Assembly (NCBI GenBank): GCA_001414485.1 | Contig: LLEY01000374.1 | Location: 1 to 11,069 of the forward strand | DNA length: 11,069 bases | Reading direction: 5' to 3' | Source of the DNA: Calycina herbarum | Lineage: Eukaryota > Ascomycota > Leotiomycetes > Helotiales > Pezizellaceae | Part shown: positions 1 to 8,520 of the stretch, piece after piece | Layout of the letters: each line of letters opens with the position of its first letter | Numbering within the stretch: position 1 is the stretch's first letter | Translations under genes and position numbers: made by a program | The notes under the pieces: model-generated | The model's database searches: none | Told to the model about the DNA's origin: nothing | What the model saw: the letters and a program-made list of their open reading frames with translations, nothing else

Positions 1-32
1 CAGCCAAGGACACCACGTGCCTCCAAGCCACC

Positions 33-182
33 ATGGTCAGCTCAGCCTTCGACCATTTTTGTTATCAAGTCGCAATATTCAAACCGTTGAAGAACGAACA
101 GCTTTCTCTTCCCCAGTCGTATGATTTCCTTCCAGACAAACAAATCGCCTTTCGCGATTTTCCACGATGGCCGAGGTCATAG
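33..182 (+). promoter_or_regulatory. Upstream ORF overlapping the start of the ankyrin-type gene
   Basis: An ATG at 33-35 sits in a textbook context (GCCACCATGG) and opens a 49-codon frame ending at TAG 180-182. The frame overlaps the main start codon at 167 by 16 bases, in a different frame. If the transcript begins upstream of base 33, scanning ribosomes would be expected to prefer this start and so reduce translation of the main protein. The predicted peptide resembles nothing I recognise. A CACGTG palindrome lies at 14-19. The transcription start cannot be read from the sequence, so the uORF may lie outside the mRNA, and this interval may simply be promoter. Confidence 0.4.
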
Positions 183-3049
183 GTTTGGTGGGCAGTGCGG
201 TCGGAATCGCAGGTTTCGCTGGACAGCTCGCGCAAGGCTCGGCATTTCTATATCACTTCTTTGACGATTTCAAGGACGCGCCAAATGATGTCAAACGAAT
301 TCTCGAAGAGCTTAGATTTCTGGAATCGCTCCTTGCGTCCATTCAGAAGACGTATGATGTTACGGGTCATGATCAACAATTGGAACAGGCTCTGCAACAT
401 TGCGGGGGCTGTATCAATGAATTATTAGTTATTGTGAAAGCAAATGAACCAGCACCTAATCTCAGGGAGTGTAAAAAGACTTGGAAGAAGTTCAGATTTG
501 CTCTTAAACAACCACACATTAGCAGACATCTTCTTAATTTGGAAAGAGCTAAAAGTATACTTCTTCAGTCATGTGCGAATATTGCAAGGTATATAATGGT
601 CCCGATTGTTCTCTCTCTTCCACTAATGGTACTTAGAAAACGGGATTCTGAAAATTCAGAGGGCTTGCAAGCGTTACATCTTTCTATTTCCAACCTGTCA
701 CTTGGACAAGAATGCGCTCAGTTCACTGCAAGCCAAACGCAAACCAGCGTCGAGGAAATAGAGAATTCTACCTCAAGTCTAATCTGTTCTTCGGCTAGAA
801 TTACTCAGGTGGCAACGGAGACATATGATTTAGTGAAAAACTTAACAGAAGAAACTCGCCAATTCCAGGATGCTTCTCACAAAATTGACGTTGCCGCGAA
901 CAAGTTAGTCGGTGAGACGCTGGAGTTACGGCCAGCTTTACTCAAGGAAATTGGCAAAGAAGTACGGCTTGCGATATCCAAGAATCTACAACGTCACCTA
1001 GATACAAGCCAAAAACCCAGGAGCTTAACCAACCAAGAACTTTCAAAACCATGCCTGGCAAATGCCGCCCGAAAGCAAACTACACGCCTGGGAGGTTTCG
1101 CTCAGTCACATAGCTTGTCTACCCACTCTTCGCGGAACTGGGTGAGAGAAGGTTCGCAAGGATATCGTCGGGAATTGATAAAGAACACATTGTTTGGCAC
1201 TCTTGTTGTGTCCACTACTACTATCATTTACGTCCGCCAGAACTCGAATCAGTCATTGATAGACAAGAAAAGTGTCTCGGAAACCATCGTTACTTTTCAC
1301 CCGGCTCTCTGGTTATTTTCTTGTGGGGTCGTTCTAAAGATCCAAGCTATGAAAGTTCTTGGTCGACAAAATATCTCATCCCCTCAGTTCAGTCTGTCAA
1401 CAGTCAATATCCGGCCTTTCAATTCGGAGATTTTTCGTGCGTGTATTAATTGCGATTTGGACAAGATTCGTGAGCTATTTGATGAAGGTAATGCGTCTCC
1501 GTATGATGTGGATGAGTACGGAAAAAACCTCCTGGGGTTTGTCGGTATGGGAGCTGAAGTAAGTTCATCTTTCTTCCTATTGCAATCAAGAGCCTGCCTC
1601 ACAAATTATGCAGCTCCCTAGAAAAGGAATGGGAAAAGATGCCGTGGCCCACTTGTCCGATTTGTTTGGGGTAGTTAACTATCTTATTGACTTCGGTATT
1701 GATACTGGCACTTTGGACAACCGATTGAAGTAAGTTTGCATGGCTACTTTAAATACGACTATGTTCTGACAATACCCAGTATCCCAATAATGACCTTTCT
1801 CTCCCACTGGTTCTATTCAGGTGTCGCTATTCCAGAATATGAAGCTCATTTCCAGTATTTGTTTAACATACTGTTGAAAAGTTCGAAATCAGATCCCTTC
1901 ATTACTTCGGAGGCCTTTATCTATGTCAAAATGGATACTCCCTACATCCTCCTCGAATTTCTCCCAGGGCCACATTTCTTGACCTACAGCTGGCTACCAG
2001 CCCTAGAAGTAGTAATACGCCAAGATGAACTGATAATATCCTGGAGTCCGGAGAATATCCCTTCTCTTTGTAATGCTGGAGCTACTTATCGCAGTTGTCA
2101 AATCCAAAATACAGCACATGAGAGGGAATATATCAGTTTCTGGGTCCTCAGCTCAGCCATTAGGGTCAAAGAATATCTCGATGCCAAATCGAACATACTA
2201 GCCCGACTTTTGACACATAACCGATTACAAGACTCCGTGTCCGGTTGCAATTTTCGGACCGGTATATTGGGAGCCTTGAGATCGGGGGTTGAAATTAATT
2301 TACTTTTAGCGGAGTGGCTACGAAACCCGACTAAGAAGTTGAGTTTAGTGCTTGACTTCATGAATAGGATTATCATATTGCTATTGATACATGGATCAAC
2401 AGGCTTCGAGAAACTATCTACGTTTGAGGATATTTCTCGACAAGTTTTCAGTGGTGACTTGCGTGCCATCGGCGTTTGGAAGAAGGCATTGCGAGAAGCT
2501 GGGCATGAATTGAGGGGTACCAATTTCAGGAGATATTATATCATCGAAACCCACCTCCACGGTCTTGAGAATGGAAAATACGAGGATATTTCTGAATGCA
2601 GGAATAATTTACCCCGAGGACGACGATGCTTGAAGACAAAATACAACACTCCCCACTCCGCCCAACATTTTCACAAACCACATCCTCGAACCAATGCTTT
2701 GACGGGCAGGAAGCCAGAAAGGATTGTCAAGGAGTTGGAAATAGAAATAACAGACAACAATGACTCAGAGTGGGAAACCGAAGACGAGGAAACAGAGGAA
2801 GAATGCAACTTTGAAGCCAGGATGAAAATGTTGCCGTTAATAAATACCACTTTCCACCCCGTGGCCACAATTCACAGAAACTGCTCTGAATATGAACACC
2901 GCAAAGAGATGAGCGGGGATACTCTCTCTCAAGCACAGACTCCAAACCTGGAAATGGATGCACCACAAATGGAACGTCCACCTATTACATCAGGAACACT
3001 TCGAAGTATTGCTAGGACGTTTGTTTGGATTCTTAACTCAATTGTTTGA
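167..3049 (+). CDS. STAND-like N-terminal domain protein with degenerate ankyrin repeats
   Basis: Three exons are read: 167-1558, 1614-1729 and 1780-3049, giving about 925 residues. Intron 1 (1559-1613) starts GTAAGT and ends CAG. Intron 2 (1730-1779) starts GTAAGT, has a CTGAC branch at 1766-1770 and ends CAG. Both joins keep the frame. The start at 167 is supported by A at -3 and by MAEVIGLVGSAVGIAGFAGQL, the usual opening of the fungal STAND/PigL-like N-terminal domain, with the following 'DAPNDVKRILEEL' helix. Residues about 195-280 look helical and coiled-coil-like. An ankyrin-like unit spans about 422-464 (FRACINCDLDKIRELF), and a second helix pair follows in exon 2 (VVNYLIDFGIDTGTLDN). 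A short hydrophobic patch lies near 696-708 and an acid-rich stretch near 825-845. No NACHT or NB-ARC P-loop is visible. Related fungal proteins are usually annotated as ankyrin-repeat proteins, some linked to self/non-self signalling. The actual function here is unknown. Confidence 0.8.
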
Positions 3050-3717
3050 ACGTTTGGCGGTTTTGGAGGGGATTTGAAAGGGGTTTAAGTGGCGAGTTGA
3101 GTTGTGTGGCTCTCTCGTTGTTTTGCGTCTTTGGAATTTGGTTTTATTTTCTTACTGGTTTGATGATATCGTCGCAGGACGGTTTGGGCGAGGTAACACC
3201 CTCTTTTCAAAGAGTTGAAAGCATGTTAGTGGACTATACCAATAATTAGTTCTATTTTTAGCTCTGAAACCATGTTCATCTAATTCCAAAAAAATTAAAT
3301 ATTTATAGTTAATGAATATTATCTAGATGAGTATCTAGTACTACAAACTTTTGATATCTGAGATCTTTAGTTAAGCAACTTAATCCGGGTTCTGTGAGCA
3401 CGCTATGAGAACTTCTCTTGACCCACAATGGATGTCGATTTCCAAGGGATGGAAGTTCAGTGAGAAGACTTCAAATGTCTTCGTAATGGAATCGAGAAGG
3501 CTGAAAACAAGGAAATACAGGCTTATAACCCAGTCAATCGATTGCTTTTCCCATGAGCTTCAACTGGCGGATAGGCCGGTAAACAAGAATCTAACCGAAC
3601 GAGTTTAATTTCTCGTGATATTATTGTCGACACTTCTATCACTTGTGCCAGTTTTAAGCGAGTAAAATTTACCTTATCCAAAAAATCCTTCATCCTATGT
3701 TAAAATCGCCATTGACT
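3050..3717. other. Convergent intergenic region, AT-rich
   Basis: This is the shared 3' flank of two convergent genes. About 3240-3370 is strongly AT-rich and holds a perfect 6-4-6 hairpin, CTAGAT/ATCTAG, at 3323-3338. An open frame at about 3046-3249 contains a hydrophobic run but no good ATG; it is discussed as a possible lost C-terminal extension. A 67-codon frame at 3405-3608 has no family resemblance. No RNA gene was seen. Confidence 0.6.
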
Positions 3718-5322
3718 TCAGTCCACATGTTCATCCACGGGGATCTTAGGCACAAAACTCCACATTACACCCATGGCGACAATCAGACCCGCAACAATAG
3801 GGGGAAGAACTTTGACACCCGCTCGAGCGGCAATCAATCCAATTAATGAGGGGAAAATAGCAGCTCCAGCTTGAGCTACAACAAATATCATACCTGGATG
3901 CTGTGTTAGACTTCCAACATGGTATAAATTGAGAGTCGACTTACCAAGAGCAGCAGCCTGAATCTTGCTCGGGAAAAGCTTACTTGCAACCGATATCCCC
4001 TATTCTCATTAGCCTCAATTCACCTTATTTTGTGCTCTCTCGCTCGAAAATACTCACAGCAGCAAAAAACGGCCCCAAGAAAAAACCCAAAAGGCTAAAA
4101 ACAGTAATACTAGAAACCAAATTCGGCACCAGCCAAAACACTAATTGGGAAGCCAAGCATAATCCCGAGTAAATCATTAACATCCTTCTTTCTCCCCATC
4201 GATGAGTAGGTTCCGCCAATACGAGACGAGAAATACAGAGGCCGCCGTAGAAACCGGAGGGTACATAGCCCATTTCTTCAAGAGACCCGTGACGGGTGTG
4301 GACAAGAAATTCGACGATCCAACCTGAAAGCATGAGTATACGGATGAGAGGGAGAGGAAGAAAAGAAGGGTTGAACTTACCGCCAGCAGTAGTAGCAACC
4401 CCCAAGTAAAAGAAGAAAAAAAGACTAATCACCCAAACATTTTTCAACTTCAACATACTTTTCATCTCCTCCCAAGGAGCACTTATAATCTCCCCTTCAC
4501 CTCTTTCTCTCATATCCTTCTTTCTAAAAACCACACCACCCTCCCAAAACGCAACACCAACGCACAAAAAGTTACAAACCCCAACGCCAAACAGCACCCA
4601 GAAGAAACCCCTCCAATTGTCTCCCCCTCCCACACCCCCATTAGCCAACCCCGTAGCAGCAAAAGGACTCCCCAAAAGTCCCAGCCCATACATTGCATGT
4701 ATCAATCCCAACCATCTATGTGCGCCCTTGGTTACCCCGGAAACATAGGTATTACAGTGCGAGTCCTGTAATGCTTGTCCCAAACCGGTCAAAAAGAAGG
4801 TGAAAGCAAAAAGAGCGAACGGAGGAAAGAAGGAAGCGCGGAGAGTCTGAGATAGTAGTTGCAGGAAGGCGCCCAGGAGGAGGAGGGTGGGGAGAGGGAG
4901 ATAGTGGGTTGTGTGTGTGGCGGTTAAGGCTGCGAGGAGCCAGCCGAGGAAAGTCGAGAGGTAGCTGTGGTGGGTGTTAGTTAAGCTGTTTTAGGTTTGT
5001 AAATTGTTTTTGTGACTGAGGGATAGAAGAGGGTTTTGATAAGAGGAGATAAAATGGCTTGAGATGAGATGAGTGAAAAGAGAAATCAAGCACGAGAATA
5101 AACATACAGAATCGCAATACTCCTCGTCCCAATCCCGTAAGAACCAAGTATATAAGGTATCAAACTTCCCATACAACCATCATTCGCGCCCGCAGCAAAG
5201 AAAGAGAAAGCAGCCGCAAATAGTTTTAACCCCAGACGGTTTTCAGCCGGTGGAGTTTCTCGAATCGTCACTGGATTCGCTTCAAGTGTCGAAGAATCCG
5301 GTGTTCGCGTTGAGAGTTCCAT
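3718..5322 (-). CDS. MFS transporter, BSC6 / fucose-permease-like
   Basis: Five exons on the minus strand: 5322-5108, 4964-4381, 4323-4058, 3999-3945 and 3893-3718, giving 431 residues and a TGA stop. Introns are 5107-4965 (GTATGT..CAG, with CTAAC near 4980), 4380-4324 (GTAAGT..CAG), 4057-4000 (GTGAGT..TAG) and 3944-3894 (GTAAGT..CAG, with CTAAC). All phases agree. The start is ATG 5322 with A at -3. The protein opens with a short polar tail, then TM1 with the family's NDG..G.LIPYI pattern (GANDGCMGSLIPYI). Later motifs include the PSGFYGGLCISRLVL loop, PTHRWGERRM after it, the helix SLLGFFLGPFFAAGISVA, and a last part with VVAQAGAAIFPS. Length and motifs fit a full 12-helix carrier of the BSC6 group (MFS, related to bacterial fucose permeases), probably in the plasma or an internal membrane. 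The substrate is not known. It lies in tandem behind a Dal5-type transporter gene. Confidence 0.88.
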
Positions 5323-5338
5323 TATTGTTTCCTTTCAT
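5282..5338 (-). promoter_or_regulatory. Short overlapping upstream ORF of the BSC6-like gene
   Basis: An ATG at 5338-5336 with A at -3 opens an 18-codon frame that ends TGA at 5284-5282. It starts 16 bases before the main ATG (5322) and overlaps it in another frame. Leaky scanning would be needed to reach the main start. It may have no effect. Confidence 0.25.
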
Positions 5339-5723
5339 TATTTGTGTGAAGTTAAACAGTGGACTCGGGGAGTTGATGAAAGGCTGTGTCCATCTGGAGA
5401 CAGGACGGTAAGGATAACGGGGAAGGCGGGGAAGCATCGGTTTACTCGGGCCAGTTTTCCGCCGCCACAAAGATGATCCCCCACCTTGTAGTCCCTTTGA
5501 GGTTCCTTTCGAAGGGTTGGAAGGATTGAAATAGAGTGAAGAAACGATTCGAGGAGACATACGCGAACCTATGCGAGACACTTGAAGATCAAGAAGTGAA
5601 AAGCTAGCCTGACCTCAATTCATTATCATTAATAGGGTATTTCATTCCGAATATCATCATATGACCTGTCTACCAGAGCCCCAATAGTGAACCCAAACAT
5701 CAAACCCCCCACGAAACCTCAAA
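5323..5723. promoter_or_regulatory. Promoter and 5' leader region of the BSC6-like gene
   Basis: About 400 bases lie between the stop of the upstream Dal5-type gene and the start of the BSC6-like gene; both are on the minus strand. No clear TATA box was found. Read on the minus strand, the leader is rich in pyrimidine tracts (about 5400-5560), as is common before fungal start codons. An open frame of about 100 codons here has no family resemblance and is taken as non-coding leader. Confidence 0.4.
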
Positions 5724-7636
5724 TTAAAACACGTATCTAAAGTTCAAGTTCTCCCTATCCGTCAAATCATCAAAAGCATGCACCATATCCGCATCAACAA
5801 CACCCGGCTGACTAGCTAGCTCAGCTTGGATACGATCCTTCTTCGCATTTTGAGACTTCAGCCAAAATCGGAGAAAGATAAGGACGCAAACAAGAACGAC
5901 ATAACATCCCATGTGAACCGCAAAAGCAATGAAGTAGCGAGGTGCGTTCCATGCGAGGAAGACCTGGGGACCTAAGAGCGTGTTAGTGATGAGAGATCAA
6001 GAGAGACAGAAAGGGATGGCGAGAACATACCAATGGCATTTCCCGTCGACCATGAAATGAAATTTGCAGCGATGACGATACTCTTCTTCGTTTGTCCCGC
6101 AACGTTCCGACTGATCAGACTCATTGCCACTGTCTGGGCAGCCCAGAAACTCAGGACAAGGTAGTAAGAAAAGAGTAATCCAGCTTGGGTAGCTTTGCTG
6201 GTGTTCTTAACAGTCAACAACACTATTGTGCCGATGAATGACCTTATCAAAGTTAACTTACCGACATAAAAGTTTGGGAGAGGAGGGACTTACGGAAGAA
6301 CATAGAGCCCCATGATGAGAATGTTTTGTCCAGTCTTCTTGATGAGCCAATTACTACTGAGAAGCACAAGAATAATATAAGCACCCAATACCATAGCGAG
6401 TAATTGAGTTTCCAGGGTGCTGAAATGGAATCCTTTGATGATGATGTTTGCGAATGCTCCAAGTCCAGAAGTTGGCAAAGTCGTACAGACGGCGATGGCA
6501 CAGTAACACCACATCTGTGGGTCACCGAGTGCTTCCCATAACTGTTCTATTCTGAATTTTCTGTTTTGAACACCAGTCTGGTTACTACGCACTCTCTCAA
6601 CCATGAGTTTCTTGTCCTCTTCAGTGAAGCACTTTGCTCTCATTGGACTGTCGGGCATCCAGAAAAGTACCACACAACCCCAGAGCACTGAAAAGGCACC
6701 GTATGTGATGAAAAGTGCCTGCCATGACTTGAGCGGAGAGTTGCCTTTTGGTGTGGAAGTTGGCGACTTGATGAAAGTGAAACAGTATGCCAAAAGCCCC
6801 CCGACGATTTGTTGCATGCCATTCATCCTGTACAATAGTTAGAACCCAATCCTCAATCATACTTCCATAGAAAACTGCGCAAAACGAGCCACGAAGGGAC
6901 TATGCTTACATATACCAGTAGGTAACTGTGGCAGCTTGTTCCTCCCGCTTATACCACATTCCACTCAAAAAGACGAAAGCAGGCTGGCAAACGGCTTCGA
7001 ATATTCCCAGAAAGGTTCGAAGCACAAGAACCGTCACAAAGTTCTTCGCGACAGAATGGAGAGCGAGAGTTGTACCCCACAGTATGATTGATATGCCGAG
7101 GTATTTGGCGATAGGGAGGCGTTGGATGAGGCGGTTGGTCGGGTATTCGACAACGAGGACGGCGATGTAAATACAGGTTGTCAACCAGGAGAATTGTTGG
7201 CCCACTAGATGAAGATCTTTTGGTAGGTCCATGATACTCGCAAAACTCATTGTACCCTTATCTAACGCTTGCAAAAAATAGCTGACCATTGTTAGAGTTA
7301 TATTTCGACCGGAGGAGGTTTGGAGTCATACGTGAAGACCATTATAGTCAAGACACGTTTATCGATGAGCTTTTTGAGCCGTGCGTTCTCAGCTGGCGAT
7401 ATCACTATTGCCACATCACTAGCATACTGTTGAAATCAGCAAATGTAACATGAAAGACCTATTTGGTGCCTATGAGTGTTACTAACCTTGGCGACTTCTT
7501 TATCAATTCGATTGTAATCAATGTGATCTTTCTTGTCATCGCTGCCCAATTCAACGTGAGCATGGCCAATGTCCGACTTGTCGATGTATTCGGTCTGTCT
7601 CTCAGAGCTCGTCTGAACGATCTTCTGGTCCGCCAT
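5724..7636 (-). CDS. Dal5-type MFS transporter (anion:cation symporter family)
   Basis: Six exons on the minus strand: 7636-7487, 7426-7332, 7281-6910, 6827-6294, 6242-6031 and 5971-5724, giving 536 residues and a TAA stop. The five introns (7486-7427, 7331-7282, 6909-6828, 6293-6243, 6030-5972) are 50-82 bp, have GT..AG ends and mostly CTAAC/CTGAT branch points, and keep the frame. The start is the first in-frame ATG (7636), with A at -3. A hydrophilic tail of about 70 residues precedes TM1. Family marks are LDKGTMSFASIMDL near TM1-2, the loop/TM stretch VEYPTNRLIQRLPIAKYLG, RTFLGIFEAVCQP and MWYKREEQA, all typical of the allantoate-permease (Dal5) group, which carries organic anions and vitamins. 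The C-terminal helices contain SLISRNVAGQTKKS and GNAIGPQVF, also typical. It is divergent from a GH105 glycosidase gene, so a uronic-acid-containing sugar is a plausible but inferred substrate. Confidence 0.92.
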
Positions 7637-7746
7637 GCTGCCGCTGTGTTGTGGTGAAACCTGCAGGAATTGACCGAGGAAAATGGGTAAAGAAGAAGTA
7701 GAACGGTAAACGAGCGAGAGCAAAAAGTGAAGAAAAGATCAGTACG

Positions 7747-7770
7747 ACCTTGGATATATAGTTCCAAGGT
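7747..7770. promoter_or_regulatory. TATA box inside a perfect 8-bp inverted repeat
   Basis: ACCTTGGA (7747-7754) and TCCAAGGT (7763-7770) are exact reverse complements around an 8-base centre containing TATATA (7755-7760). The element lies about 120 bases upstream of the Dal5-type start codon, a plausible place for its core promoter. The arms could be an operator for a dimeric regulator, but no known factor is assigned. Confidence 0.5.
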
Positions 7771-7790
7771 TATGTTTTCCCCTCACAGGT

Positions 7791-7803
7791 TGTTGCTGCA
7801 ACA
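7791..7803. promoter_or_regulatory. Perfect palindrome TGTTGC-T-GCAACA
   Basis: Two 6-base arms pair exactly around one T, about 155 bases upstream of the Dal5-type start and 20 bases beyond the TATA palindrome. It has the form of a dimer binding site. Its role is not known. Confidence 0.35.
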
Positions 7804-8520
7804 TCCCAGAATGGGGGAAGCACGCTAAAGAAGTTTCTCCGCCATACGAACCCCGGATTTAGGTGGAATTGTGGGGGTTAGCTTTCATACCCCAGAATCT
7901 CCACAACTTTGTCACTAAACAAGTATTGTATGCGGTTTATTCAATACCTAGGCATTTCGGGCCATAGGTAATTTCCTCATGGAGAAATGGAGTATTCCTT
8001 GTCGCCACGCTTTAGCATGCATGCCTCTCAAAGCTATTAAGATTGTTTTCTTTTGATAATTCGCGAGGTGTTATACCGACAAACGCTACGGGGTGATTGA
8101 TATGTGCGGAGAAGCACCAGATGAGCCCGCAATGAAAGCCACTATGGGGACCCCCGCAAAGAAGTTGAATACAAAATGGGAGCGACATGACTCGAAAGCC
8201 TCGAAACATCCATTCGCAGTGGGGAAATGTTGAACGGGGAAAGAGCTGAATTGGAGCTACCTCGCATCAATTAAACCGGCGGACATGGGTTATTGAACAA
8301 TTTGGGCTTGGCTCTCGGTGTATCAATGTGCAGGTGACTTTTCCACGAATCACAGAGAGTGGGATGCAGATCCAAACACATGCTACAAAATTTGGTACAA
8401 ATGTTCAACAAGATAGACAATGAAAACAAAATAGGAAATCGCTTCACAAGCTCTCTAGAAAACCCAACCAAAAAAAAAGCCCCTCTCAAAAATCAGATAC
8501 CCCCAAACTGGCCATCCACC

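Larger units (their letters stand above)
7637..8520. promoter_or_regulatory. Divergent promoter region between Dal5-type transporter and GH105 gene
   Basis: These 884 bases separate two head-to-head genes and probably hold both promoters. Visible elements are a TATATA box inside a perfect inverted repeat (7747-7770), a 6-1-6 palindrome (7791-7803), a self-palindromic GCATGCATGC (8015-8024) and an ATTGG (reverse CCAAT box) near 8250. Sequences matching the CreA consensus SYGGRG on either strand lie at 7851-7856, 7871-7876, 8152-8157 and 8219-8224. Such sites are common by chance. No third gene is credible here. Confidence 0.55.

Noticed and set aside
1559..1621. Exon 1 of the STAND-like gene ending at the TAG at 1619-1621 as a separate 484-residue protein
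   Set aside because: A perfect GTAAGT donor at 1559 and CAG acceptor at 1613 remove the stop and continue the ankyrin-like sequence, so the intron model is preferred.
2098..2523. 141-codon minus-strand open frame inside the STAND-like gene
   Set aside because: It is antisense to exon 3 of a well-supported gene and shows no family resemblance; taken as a shadow frame.
3405..3608. 67-codon plus-strand open frame in the convergent intergenic region
   Set aside because: No homology pattern, no good start context, and it lies within AT-rich 3' flanking DNA.
5282..5581. 99-codon minus-strand open frame upstream of the BSC6-like gene
   Set aside because: It is low-complexity, has no domain, and overlaps the true start out of frame. 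Only its last 18 codons are kept, as a possible uORF.
3718..7636. The minus-strand pieces as several broken transporter pseudogenes
   Set aside because: All breaks coincide with consensus fungal introns whose removal restores two full-length, in-frame carriers.
8015..8024. GCATGCATGC self-palindrome as a specific operator
   Set aside because: It is a simple alternating purine-pyrimidine run; nothing beyond its symmetry supports a function.
8012..8209. 65-codon minus-strand open frame in the divergent promoter
   Set aside because: It has no family features, and its place between two promoters makes a gene unlikely.
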